Source of the DNA: Nocardioides piscis
Lineage (GTDB): Bacteria; Actinomycetota; Actinomycetes; Propionibacteriales; Nocardioidaceae
Direction: 5' to 3'
DNA: 64,000 nt
Assembly: GCF_011300215.1 (NCBI RefSeq)
Contig: NZ_CP049866.1
Location: forward strand, 992,001 to 1,056,000
A program made the position numbers and the translations under genes. This document shows, piece after piece, positions 18,544 to 27,739 of this stretch. Position 1 is the stretch's first letter; each line of letters opens with the position of its first letter. The notes under the pieces were generated by a model. It saw nothing but the letters and a program-made list of their open reading frames with translations. It was not told where the DNA came from and did no database searches.

Positions 18544-19045
18544 CGGTCCCGGGCTCCGACTCGGGCGACTCGGGCGGGTCCGTGATCTCGCGGAACGCGG
18601 CGGCCGCACCGCGCAGGTAGCGCTCCACCACCGCGCGCTCGTCGGCGTCGAAGGAGGCGTCCAGCTCACGCAACGCGCTGAGCATCGGGAACATCAGGCC
18701 GAAGACCTCCGCGCGCGCCGACGCGGTGACGAGCACCTGGGTGCGTCGGCGGTCGTCGGGATGCGCCTGTCGCGTCACGTGGCCGTGACCGGCCAGGCGG
18801 TCCACGATGCCGGTGCCGGCAGCCGTGCTGACGCGCAGCCGGCGCGAGAGCTCGGCGGGTCCGAGGGGTTCGGACATCAGGTGCTGCAGAGCGCCGACCT
18901 CCGACTCGCTGAGTCCGGCACGGCGCGCGACCGCACCTCGCACGCGAGCGGCGCTCTCGGTGCACTCGCGCAGCGCCAGCAGGCTGCCGGTCTGCTCCCA
19001 GGGGTCGGGTGCGACCCCAGCGGGTGTGCCGGTCTTGCTGGTCAT
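18506..19045 (-). CDS. MarR-family transcriptional regulator
   Basis: A 179-residue regulator. The winged helix-turn-helix spans LSESEVGALQHLMSEPLGPAELSRRLRVSTAAGTGIVDRLAGHGHVTRQAHPDDRRRTQVLVT (residues ~45-110), with the DDRR wing typical of MarR. The ATG at 19045 is preceded by AGAAGG; a GTG at 19054 is possible. It is divergent from the MMPL exporter with a palindrome in the shared promoter, so it most likely represses that exporter and itself. Confidence 0.88.
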   Translation of the reverse strand: MTSKTGTPAGVAPDPWEQTGSLLALRECTESAARVRGAVARRAGLSESEVGALQHLMSEPLGPAELSRRLRVSTAAGTGIVDRLAGHGHVTRQAHPDDRRRTQVLVTASARAEVFGLMFPMLSALRELDASFDADERAVVERYLRGAAAAFREITDPPESPESEPGTVTPSATRPAQPR

Positions 19046-19058
19046 GTGTTTCACCTTC

Positions 19059-19069
19059 TTAGTGACTAA
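19059..19069. promoter_or_regulatory. MarR operator candidate
   Basis: TTAGTGACTAA is an 11-bp perfect palindrome between the divergent marR and MMPL genes, within an AT-rich stretch (19056-19085) that probably holds both promoters. TTAG/CTAA half-sites are common in MarR operators. Confidence 0.55.
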
Positions 19070-19115
19070 TATGCTTAACTATATCTCACACCTTCCCCGA
19101 GGAGCACTCTTTCCC

Positions 19116-21182
19116 ATGGCACAGGACACGCAGGCGCCCGACACCCGATCCCGGCCCCAGGCCCGCATCTCTCCCGCGCTGGGACGCCGCACAGCCTGGC
19201 TCGTGGCCCTCCTGCCCCTGCTCCTCGCCGGCGCGCTGATCGGTGGCCTGGGCGAGGGTGAGCGAGACCGTAGCCCCCTCGACCAGCTGCCCGCGGGCTT
19301 CGACAGCACGCTCGGCGCCGAGCTGCGCGACCAGCTCCCGGACGAGGGTTCCTCGGCCGCGGTGGTGCTGTGGACCAGCGACGAGGGCGACCTCGGCCAG
19401 GACGTCGTCGCCGACCTCGGCCGCCAGGCCGGCTCCCTCGGAGCCGTGCCCTCCGGTCCGGCGGGCCCGGTGACGCTCTCCGAGGACGGGACGGCGGCCA
19501 TCGCGGTCGTCCCGATCGAGTCCACCTCGGCCACGCAGAACGCCGACCTCGTCACGGAGCTGCGCGCCCAGCTCAGTGAGGACGAGCCGAGCGGGCTCAC
19601 CAGCCAGGTGACCGGGCCGGCCGCCATCCAGGCCGATCTGGCCGCCGTCTTCCAGGGCGCCGACACCGACCTGCTGCTGGTCACTGCCGGGGTCGTGGCG
19701 CTGTTGCTGCTGCTGACCTATCGCAGCCCGGTCCTGTGGCTCATCCCGCTCACGGTGGTCGGCGTCGCCGACCGGCTGGCTGCCGTGGTCGCCACCCAGG
19801 TGCTGGCGCTGCTCGACGTCGCCTGGGACGAGTCGACCGTGGGCATCTTGTCGGTGCTGGTCTTCGGAGCCGGCACCAACTACGCCCTGCTGCTCATCTC
19901 GCGCTATCGCGACGAGCTGAAGGTCCACGAGTCCCGTCACGTGGCGATGAGCATCGCCGTACGCCGAACGGCCGAGCCCGTCCTCGCCAGCGCCACCACC
20001 GTGGTGCTGGGCCTGTTGACGCTGTTGCTCTCGGTCGTGCCGGCGACGCGCGGCCTGGGTCTGGCGTGTGCCATCGGCATCGTCGTCGCCGCCGCCTTCG
20101 TGCTCGTGGTGCTCCCGGCCGCGCTCGTGCTCTTCGGTCGCTGGGTCTTCTGGCCGCGCGCACCCCGGGTCGGCGAGCCCGGCCTGGTCGACACCAACTC
20201 GTCCTGGCACCGCATCGGCACCCTCGTGGCGCGCCGCCCGGTCGCGTTCGTGACCGGGACCCTGGTCGTCCTCGCGGTGATGGCATCCGGCGTGCTGCGC
20301 ATCGACACCGGCCTCGACCAGGCCGACCAGTTCCTCGACCGGCCGGAGGCCATCGCGGCCGCGGACCGCCTCGGCGAGTCGTTCCCGGCCGGGGTGTCCG
20401 ACCCGGCCCAGGTGATGACCCGTGCTCCTGCCGACGACGTGCTGGCCGCGGTGGCCGACGTCCCCGGCGTGCAGCGTTCGGCCGTCAGCTCGCAGGGGGC
20501 CGGGGTGACGCAGATCGACGTCGTCCTCGGCGCAGCCGCGGGCACCGACGAGTCACGCGACGCGGTCCTCGCCCTGCGGGAGTCGCTCGAGCCGTTCGCG
20601 GACACGCACGTGACCGGCACCGAGGCCGAGAGCCTCGACGAGGCCGACAGCGCGGCCCGCGACCGACTGCTGATCCTGCCGCTGATCCTGGCCCTGGTGC
20701 TGGCCTCGCTGCTCGTGCTCCTGCGGGCGGTCGTGGCGCCCCTGCTGCTGGTGGCGACCGTGCTGGCGACCTATGCCGCGAGCATGGGGATCTCCTGGTG
20801 GGTCTTCACCCGGTTGCTCGACTTCGAGGGCCTCGACAACGGGGTTCCGCTGCTCGCGTTCTTGTTCCTGGTCGCTCTTGGCGTCGACTACAACATCTTC
20901 CTGGTGACCCGGGCCCGCGAGGAGGCGCGCGAGCACGGTTCGCGCGTCGGGATGCTGCGCGCACTGTCCGCCACGGGCGGTGTCATCACCAGTGCGGGCA
21001 TCCTCCTCGCGGCGGTGTTCGCCGTCCTGGGCGTCCTGCCGCTGGTGGTGCTGGCTCAGCTCGGCACCGTGATCTGCATCGGGGTCCTGCTCGACACCCT
21101 CGTCGTGCGCACCGTCCTGGTGCCGGCGCTGGCCTTCTGGCTGGGCGACAGGTTCTGGTGGCCCCGGCGAGTGATCGGCTGA
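19116..21182 (+). CDS. MMPL-family RND transporter
   Basis: A 688-residue, ~12-helix membrane protein with the MMPL layout: one N-terminal helix, a ~140-residue outside domain, a helix block with VFGAGTNYALLLISRYRDEL, a second outside domain and a second helix block with FLFLVALGVDYNIFLVTRAREEAREHG. The GxxxDY..FL motif holds the proton-relay aspartate in the second half (GVDYNIF). The first half has GAGTNYALL, so Asp is replaced by Thr-Asn, as in many actinobacterial MMPLs. It exports lipids or drugs, substrate unknown. The ATG at 19116 follows GAGGAG. Likely regulated by the divergent MarR. Confidence 0.9.
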   Translation: MAQDTQAPDTRSRPQARISPALGRRTAWLVALLPLLLAGALIGGLGEGERDRSPLDQLPAGFDSTLGAELRDQLPDEGSSAAVVLWTSDEGDLGQDVVADLGRQAGSLGAVPSGPAGPVTLSEDGTAAIAVVPIESTSATQNADLVTELRAQLSEDEPSGLTSQVTGPAAIQADLAAVFQGADTDLLLVTAGVVALLLLLTYRSPVLWLIPLTVVGVADRLAAVVATQVLALLDVAWDESTVGILSVLVFGAGTNYALLLISRYRDELKVHESRHVAMSIAVRRTAEPVLASATTVVLGLLTLLLSVVPATRGLGLACAIGIVVAAAFVLVVLPAALVLFGRWVFWPRAPRVGEPGLVDTNSSWHRIGTLVARRPVAFVTGTLVVLAVMASGVLRIDTGLDQADQFLDRPEAIAAADRLGESFPAGVSDPAQVMTRAPADDVLAAVADVPGVQRSAVSSQGAGVTQIDVVLGAAAGTDESRDAVLALRESLEPFADTHVTGTEAESLDEADSAARDRLLILPLILALVLASLLVLLRAVVAPLLLVATVLATYAASMGISWWVFTRLLDFEGLDNGVPLLAFLFLVALGVDYNIFLVTRAREEAREHGSRVGMLRALSATGGVITSAGILLAAVFAVLGVLPLVVLAQLGTVICIGVLLDTLVVRTVLVPALAFWLGDRFWWPRRVIG

Positions 21183-21200
21183 CCGTGCGGCGGCGGGCGG

Positions 21201-22589
<1,389 letters not shown>

Positions 22590-22645
22590 GGGAGCGACCT
22601 TGCTCCCCCGCGCGGGTTACGGGCAAGTCACCTAGGTTTGGTCTC

Positions 22646-22936
22646 ATGACACAGACCCCCGAGACCACCCTGCGCGACAACCCCGAGGCCGGCCGCTTCG
22701 AGATCCTCGTCGGCGACGACGTGGCGGGCTTCGCCCAATACTCGACCTCAGACGGTGTCGCCACGATGCCGCACACCGTCATCGAGGACGGTCACGACGG
22801 ACAGGGGCTGGGCAGCAAGCTCGCCCGCTTCGCCCTCGACTCCGCCCGCGACCAGGGCCTCAAGGTCAAGCCCGAGTGCACCTTCATCAAGGGCTACATC
22901 GAGCGCCACGAGGAATACGCCGACCTCGTCGTCTGA
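22646..22936 (+). CDS. Small GNAT-like N-acetyltransferase
   Basis: A 96-residue protein of the short GCN5-related type (Gcn5-related_N-acetyltransf_3 style). TMPHTVIEDGHDGQGLGSKLARFALDSARDQGLKVKPECTFIKGYIERHEEYADLV contains the acetyl-CoA loop (GQGLGSKL) and the conserved C-terminal CTFIKGYIERHEEY. The substrate is unknown. It is divergent from malic enzyme and followed closely by the convergent glutathione peroxidase gene. Confidence 0.85.
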   Translation: MTQTPETTLRDNPEAGRFEILVGDDVAGFAQYSTSDGVATMPHTVIEDGHDGQGLGSKLARFALDSARDQGLKVKPECTFIKGYIERHEEYADLVV

Positions 22937-22964
22937 CCCCGTCGTCTGACCCCGTCGCGCCCGC

Positions 22965-23441
22965 TCAGAGCGCCTTCTCGATCTCCTTGGCCAGCTTGGC
23001 CGGCTCGGTGGTCGGCGAGTGCCGCGAGATGACCGTGCCGTCGCGGCCGACCAGGAACTTGGTGAAGTTCCACTTGATCCGTCCGCCGAGCAGCCCGCCC
23101 TTCTCCGAGCGCAGCCACTCGAAGAGCGGGTGGGCGTCCTTGCCGTTGACGTCGACCTTGGCGAAGAGCGGGAAGTCGACGCCGAAGTTGCGCTCGCAGA
23201 AGGTCGCGATCTCGTCCTCGTCACCCGGCTCCTGGTTGGCGAACTGGTCGCACGGGAAGCCCAGGACGGTGAACCCCTGGTCGCCGTACTCGTCCTGCAG
23301 CTCCTGCAGCCCCTTGTACTGACCGGTGAGCCCGCACTGCGACGCCGTGTTGACCACGAGCACGACCTGGCCTGCGTATGCCGACAGGTCGGTCTCGGTC
23401 CCGTCGATGGCTCGTGCGGAGAAGTCCTCGATCGTCGTCAT
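22965..23441 (-). CDS. Glutathione peroxidase family (thiol peroxidase), Cys form
   Basis: A 158-residue thioredoxin-fold peroxidase. The peroxidatic residue is Cys in VNTASQCGLTGQYKGLQEL; FPCDQFANQEPG and the terminal IKWNFTKFLVGRDG are family motifs, with Gln and Trp of the catalytic set visible. It reduces peroxides, probably with thioredoxin-type donors. Although the genome makes selenocysteine, this enzyme uses Cys. Its ATG overlaps the stop of the nitroreductase gene (ATGA), so the two are translationally coupled. Confidence 0.93.
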   Translation of the reverse strand: MTTIEDFSARAIDGTETDLSAYAGQVVLVVNTASQCGLTGQYKGLQELQDEYGDQGFTVLGFPCDQFANQEPGDEDEIATFCERNFGVDFPLFAKVDVNGKDAHPLFEWLRSEKGGLLGGRIKWNFTKFLVGRDGTVISRHSPTTEPAKLAKEIEKAL

Positions 23442-24091
23442 GTCTGTCCTTCGTCAGGGGTGCCGATCCGGATTGGTCGCCAGCTCTCCTGCCAGGCACC
23501 GGCCCGCGCGATCTCGTCCAGCCCTCGGCGGACACGCGCCTTGTGGTCGCGGGCGGCGGTCCGCTCGTCGACCGTCGACGGGTCGCCCTGCATCCCGACG
23601 GCGACGCCGGTGAGCAGCACGTGGGTGGCAGGCAGCTCGAGGTCGCTGGCGAGGCCCTCGTGGTCGAAGCCGGCGAACTGGTGGGCGTGCAACCCCATGG
23701 TCCGCGCCTGCAGGGTGAGGTGTGCTGCGGCCTGGCCGACGTCATAGAGGGCGTAGTCGCTGTAGGCAGGTGCGTCGTCCTCGTCGCCGGTGCGGACCTG
23801 CGCCGCGGTGACGAAGACGACCGAGGCACGCGGCACCCAGCCCGAGTTCCCGCGGCTCAGTCGCGCGACGAGCCTGGCGTGGTTGGCCGAGCCGCGCTCG
23901 CAGACGAAGAACACCCACGGTTGCGAGTTGCCGGCCGACGGAGCCCACTGCGCGGCGGCGAGCAGGAGGTCGATCTCAGCGCGGGACAACGTGTGCTGGT
24001 CGTCATACACACTGGGGCTCCACCTCGACCGCAGCGGTTCGGAGAGGCCTTCGGCGCCCGGTCGGGGTGCCTGCGGACCCTCGCTGCTCAT
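23438..24091 (-). CDS. Nitroreductase-family FMN oxidoreductase
   Basis: A 217-residue protein with nitroreductase signatures: RWSPSVYDDQHTLSRAEIDLLLAAAQWAPSAGNSQPWVF near the N-terminus (FMN phosphate-binding region) and YALYDVGQAAAHLTLQARTMGLHAHQFAGF in the middle. It uses an NAD(P)H-FMN cycle; the substrate is unknown. The ATG at 24091 is chosen because it precedes the conserved region; the frame is open further upstream. It is coupled to the downstream glutathione peroxidase, suggesting a shared redox or stress role. Confidence 0.85.
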   Translation of the reverse strand: MSSEGPQAPRPGAEGLSEPLRSRWSPSVYDDQHTLSRAEIDLLLAAAQWAPSAGNSQPWVFFVCERGSANHARLVARLSRGNSGWVPRASVVFVTAAQVRTGDEDDAPAYSDYALYDVGQAAAHLTLQARTMGLHAHQFAGFDHEGLASDLELPATHVLLTGVAVGMQGDPSTVDERTAARDHKARVRRGLDEIARAGAWQESWRPIRIGTPDEGQT

Positions 24092-24198
24092 CACGGCAAC
24101 CAGTATCCGGATGGCGATCTCGACCCATGAGGCACCCTTGGGTTTGCGCCGGGGGTCTCGGTGGCACAAGCACCGGACACGACCAACGGGAGAACTCG

Positions 24199-25290
24199 AT
24201 GAACCACCGCCTGCGCCTGGCCATGTTGGCGCTCGTCTCCGTGCTGAGCCTGCTGCTCACCAGCTTCGCCACCTCGCCCGTGCACGCCGAGCAGCGCCCC
24301 GGCGGCAAGGGTCGCGACAAGGTCGACTACGGCACGACGTCGTTCGTCTCCGGCGCCTCCGCCTACTCCGTCACGGGCAAGGTGCGCGCTCGCACGAAGC
24401 GCAAGGTGCACCTCCAGGTGCGGTGGGCCGACGGCTGGCACACCATCGACAAGGCGAGGACGAAGCGAAAGGGCAAGTTCACGATCACCGGGACCATGGA
24501 CTGGTACGGCGCCCACAAGGTGCGGGTCGTCGCACCCAGGACCCGTCGCGACCGGGCCAAGGTCTTCAAGGCCACGAAGTTCAAGGTCGCGGTGCCGTGG
24601 ACGCCGCGTGGCTCGACCTCCGCCTACGAGCGGATGAGCTACAAGGGCGTCAACTTCGCCTGGAACCCGTGCAGGACCATCAAGTACCGCATCAACCCGG
24701 GCCACGCCGGCGAGGCCGTCATCCCCTTCACCCAGCAGGCCGTCGAGCTCATCGAGCGGGCGACGGGCTTCCGGACGAAGTATGTCGGCACCACCACCGC
24801 CGTGCCGCTGGACGACAAGAACTACCAGCGCGGCACCGACATGGTGATCGCGTGGTCGAGCGAGACCGACCATCCCGCCCTGGTCCAGGCCGTCGGACGC
24901 GGCGGCCCCGGCACCCTCAAGCCCGCTCGCCGACGCTCCAACAACAAGGTCGTCCTGGAGATCCGCCGCCCCGGGGTCACCATGAACATGGCGTATGCCG
25001 CCGAATATCCGTTCACCTTCGACGACCCGGCCACCGAGCCGATGGGGCTCGTGCTGATCCACGAGCTCGGCCACGCCTTCGGCCTCGAGCACTACGCCGA
25101 CGACATCCAGGTCATGCACCCCGGCGACCGTTCGCCTGCGCCGAGCGGCTATCACTCCCGCTTCGAGGCGGGCGACCTCGCCGGGCTGCGGGTCCAGGGT
25201 GCGCAGCCCGGTTGCCTCAAGCCCTACCGGCAGCGCCGCGGCTATTCCGCCCTCGACCTCAGCGACATCCCGGACTTCACGCGCGAATAG
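24199..25290 (+). CDS. Secreted matrixin-like zinc metalloprotease
   Basis: A 363-residue protein. The signal peptide is residues ~1-30 (RLAMLALVSVLSLLLTSFATSPVHA). Next comes a basic beta-rich domain (~35-130; SVTGKVRARTKRKVHLQVRW...). A C-terminal metzincin-type catalytic domain has HELGHAFGLEHYADDIQVMHPG, which supplies the HExxHxxGxxH zinc ligands and a Met-turn-like VMHP. It probably degrades extracellular protein; the target is unknown. The ATG at 24199 follows GGGAGAACTC. Confidence 0.85.
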   Translation: MNHRLRLAMLALVSVLSLLLTSFATSPVHAEQRPGGKGRDKVDYGTTSFVSGASAYSVTGKVRARTKRKVHLQVRWADGWHTIDKARTKRKGKFTITGTMDWYGAHKVRVVAPRTRRDRAKVFKATKFKVAVPWTPRGSTSAYERMSYKGVNFAWNPCRTIKYRINPGHAGEAVIPFTQQAVELIERATGFRTKYVGTTTAVPLDDKNYQRGTDMVIAWSSETDHPALVQAVGRGGPGTLKPARRRSNNKVVLEIRRPGVTMNMAYAAEYPFTFDDPATEPMGLVLIHELGHAFGLEHYADDIQVMHPGDRSPAPSGYHSRFEAGDLAGLRVQGAQPGCLKPYRQRRGYSALDLSDIPDFTRE

Positions 25291-25347
25291 CCGAGTCGGC
25301 GCGCACCAACCGCCGAGTCGGCGCGGACCAACCGCCGAGTCGGCGCG
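25291..25347. repeat. Three tandem 22-bp repeats
   Basis: The unit CCGAGTCGGCGCGNACCAAC plus CG starts at 25291, 25313 and 25335; the third copy diverges after CCGAGTCGGCGCG. Each unit contains the self-complementary core CCGAGTCGG. It begins immediately after the metalloprotease stop and ends 11 bp before the convergent gene's stop. It may serve as a terminator region or be a dispersed repeat; too few copies and no spacers for CRISPR. Confidence 0.7.
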
Positions 25348-25357
25348 TAGTGCTGGC

Positions 25358-25723
25358 TCAGTCGGCCCCGGAGAACCCGGCCGACTCAGCCGTGTCCCGG
25401 TCGGTGAACCACACGTCCGGCTCGGCGCCGTCATAACCGGGGTCGCCGGGGTTGACCGCGCCGATGCCCTTCCAGGCCTTGACCGGGTGACCGAGCGGCA
25501 TCGCGCCGTCGTCGAGGGGGGCCGCCGAGCCCATCCCGAAGCCGCCGTCGCGGACCTCCTCCAGCGATGACGTACGGCGCTTGGCCTCCCGCGCGGCCAG
25601 CTGCTGCTCCGCCTGCAGCTCCTCGGGGTCCCTCGGACCGGCGTGACGGCCCGGGGCCTGGCTCTGCGCAGCCGTCCCTGTGGCGGGGGCGTCCTCGCTC
25701 CGCTGGTCGAAGCCGTCGTCCAT
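25358..25723 (-). CDS. Hypothetical protein with C-terminal sunset-like motif
   Basis: A 121-residue polar protein. The first ~75 residues are Gln/Glu/Ala-rich and likely disordered. The last ~45 (GHPVKAWKGIGAVNPGDPGYDGAEPDVWFTDRDTAESAGF) follow the pattern of the small sunset domain (PxKG...PG..YY....P.VWF.te..A.aAGF). The function of that domain is not established. The ATG at 25723 is the most plausible start. It converges on the metalloprotease gene. Confidence 0.65.
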   Translation of the reverse strand: MDDGFDQRSEDAPATGTAAQSQAPGRHAGPRDPEELQAEQQLAAREAKRRTSSLEEVRDGGFGMGSAAPLDDGAMPLGHPVKAWKGIGAVNPGDPGYDGAEPDVWFTDRDTAESAGFSGAD

Positions 25724-25913
25724 CTCGTCCTCCGCTGGTCTGACCGATCGATCCGACCACGCTAGCCACGCCGACGCCGAGCGGACACCTCCACCCCCGC
25801 AGGGGTGGGTCCAGCGCGGCCTCGGGTGTTGCAGGTCGGTCATTGTGGCTAGGTTCGAAACGGCTCGAGCGACGGATCTTCTCCGTCCGGCCTTCCGACG
25901 AAAGGAGCGCGCA

Positions 25914-26489
25914 ATGTCTTTGTGGGAAAAGATCAAGGACGCTGTGACCACGGACGACGCAGAGGCGGCGGACGAGGCACGCAAGGAGGCCGAGGCAGCG
26001 CAGGCCGAGGCCGACAAGGCCAAGGTGGAGGCGCAGGCCCGCGCCGACGAGGCCCGCCGCAAGGCCGACGAGGCTGCCGCCAAGGCAGGGCTCCCGACCG
26101 CCTCTGACGAGGAGAAGGCCCAGGCCGACCAGGCCCGCCAGGACGCCGAGGCCGAGGCCACGAAGGCGCAGGAGGAGGCGGCAGCCGCCGACCGGAAGGC
26201 CGACGAGCGCGCCCAGCGCGCTGTGGAGAAGGCCAACAAGCGCCGCGAGAAGCGTGAGGAAGCGCGCGAGGAACGCCAGGAGGAGCGGCAGGAAGCCCGC
26301 CAGGAAGCCAGGCAGGAAGCCCGCCAGGAGGCCAACGAGCCCGACGTCTACACGGTGAAGTCGGGCGACACCCTCTCCGAGATCGGCGCCCGGTTCGGCG
26401 TCGACTGGCGCGAGATCGCGCGCATCAACAACGTCGACAACCCCGACCTCATCTTCCCGGGACAGAAGTTCAAGATCCCCAGGAAGTGA
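25914..26489 (+). CDS. LysM-domain protein with long charged coiled coil
   Basis: A 191-residue protein. Residues ~15-140 are an uninterrupted Ala/Glu/Lys/Arg/Gln-rich coiled coil, ending in repeats of RQEA (EERQEERQEARQEARQEA). Residues ~143-190 are a LysM module (VYTVKSGDTLSEIGARFGVDWREIARINNVDNPDLIFPGQKFKIP), which binds peptidoglycan or chitin-like glycans. No signal peptide is evident, so export is unclear. The ATG at 25914 has AAAGGAG upstream. A strong terminator follows. Confidence 0.88.
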   Translation: MSLWEKIKDAVTTDDAEAADEARKEAEAAQAEADKAKVEAQARADEARRKADEAAAKAGLPTASDEEKAQADQARQDAEAEATKAQEEAAAADRKADERAQRAVEKANKRREKREEAREERQEERQEARQEARQEARQEANEPDVYTVKSGDTLSEIGARFGVDWREIARINNVDNPDLIFPGQKFKIPRK

Positions 26490-26506
26490 TCTGAGACTCA
26501 TCGTGT

Positions 26507-26540
26507 CGACGAAGGCCCCGGACTTCCGGGGCCTTCGTCG
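26507..26540 (+). terminator. Rho-independent-like terminator after the LysM gene
   Basis: A perfect 15-bp stem (CGACGAAGGCCCCGG at 26507-26521 with 26526-26540) closes a 4-nt loop ACTT, 18 bp after the LysM stop. There is no U-tract, as is usual for actinobacterial terminators. Confidence 0.8.
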
Positions 26541-26617
26541 TCGCTCGTGGGCCGGGGCCGTCTCGATCCGGCTGAAGATGCCGGCGCGCGGCTGTCCACG
26601 ACTTATCGTTGCGCCCC

Positions 26618-27739
26618 GTGCCCGGACCCCAGCCGCCTGCTAGCGACCTCACCGGACGGCTCGCGTGGGCCGACACCGCCAAGGCGGTGTCCATCCTCCT
26701 GGTCGTCCTGCACCACACGGTCGGCAAGCACCTCGTCTACGTCGTGCCGGCTGACTTCGCTGTGGTCCACACCGCGTGGATCGAGCTCTCCTACGCGCTC
26801 AAGCCCGTCCGGATGCCGTTGTTCTTCGTGGTGTCCGGCCTGTTCGTAGGCTCCGCACTGACCCGACCCTGGCGCGAGGTCGCCCGCAAGCGGGTCTGGA
26901 ACGTCTACTACCTCTACGCGCTCTGGCTCACCCTGCACACGGCCGCCTTCCTGGTCCTCGACGAGCTGGCGATGAACCGGACGCGCAACTTCTCAGAGCT
27001 CCTTGCCAACCTCGTCGTCGCCTCGACCGGGCTGTGGTACCTCTACGCGTTGGTCGCCTACTTCCTCGTTGCGCGGCTGCTGTCGCGGGTCGACCCGCGG
27101 ATGGTCGTGGTCATCGGCGCCGCAGTGGCTCTGGCGACACCGGCGCTGGGGATCGAGGAGGTGAACCGCGTGGCGCTGCTGCAGCACTTCTTCTACTTCG
27201 CCTTCGCTGCCCACTTCCCGTCCGTGGTCACCACGATGGCGAGGCTGCGTCCCGGACCTGTCCTGCTGATGGTGGGAGCGTTGGCGGTGCTCGCGGTGCT
27301 TCCCGTGGTCCTGGGTGATCAGGCACAACCGAGCCGGTTCGTTGTGAGCCTGCTCGCCGTGCCACTGGCGGTGCGGGCCTGTGCGCTGCTGGCCCAGTGG
27401 CGCCCGGGTGCGGCGATGGGTTCGGCTCTCGGACGACGCACCATGCCGATCTACGTGCTTCACATGCCGGTGCTGGCGCTCGCCCACATGCTGCTCCTCG
27501 ACGAGCTCCGGTTCATCGGGACGAGCATCGCGTCGATAGCCGGGATGGTCCTCTACCCGCTGGCCGCCACCGGCCTCATCGTGCTGGCCTGCCTGGGGCT
27601 GCACCGCCTGGTGGGCCTGGCAGGGTTCCACTGGTTGTTCGCCCTGCCGTTCGACCACGAACGGGCCACCGTCGTCGAAGCCTTGCCGCCGGCGAGCTCG
27701 GACCGGTCGCCGTCCACGATGGCGTCGTCCACGTCCTAG
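26618..27739 (+). CDS. Acyltransferase 3 family membrane protein
   Basis: A ~373-residue integral membrane protein with about 10 helices. The N-terminal signature LAWADTAKAVSILLVVLHHTVG contains the conserved His-His of Acyltransferase_3 enzymes, followed by MPLFFVVSGLFVGSAL. These proteins O-acylate extracellular glycans or lipids (family knowledge); the substrate is unknown. The start is either GTG 26618 or TTG 26609; no clear Shine-Dalgarno is seen, so it may be leaderless. Its end overlaps the convergent permease by 4 bp. Confidence 0.82.
   Translation: MPGPQPPASDLTGRLAWADTAKAVSILLVVLHHTVGKHLVYVVPADFAVVHTAWIELSYALKPVRMPLFFVVSGLFVGSALTRPWREVARKRVWNVYYLYALWLTLHTAAFLVLDELAMNRTRNFSELLANLVVASTGLWYLYALVAYFLVARLLSRVDPRMVVVIGAAVALATPALGIEEVNRVALLQHFFYFAFAAHFPSVVTTMARLRPGPVLLMVGALAVLAVLPVVLGDQAQPSRFVVSLLAVPLAVRACALLAQWRPGAAMGSALGRRTMPIYVLHMPVLALAHMLLLDELRFIGTSIASIAGMVLYPLAATGLIVLACLGLHRLVGLAGFHWLFALPFDHERATVVEALPPASSDRSPSTMASSTS

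Noticed and set aside
25291..25347. CRISPR-like repeats
   Set aside because: Only three contiguous copies with no unique spacers and no cas genes in the window.
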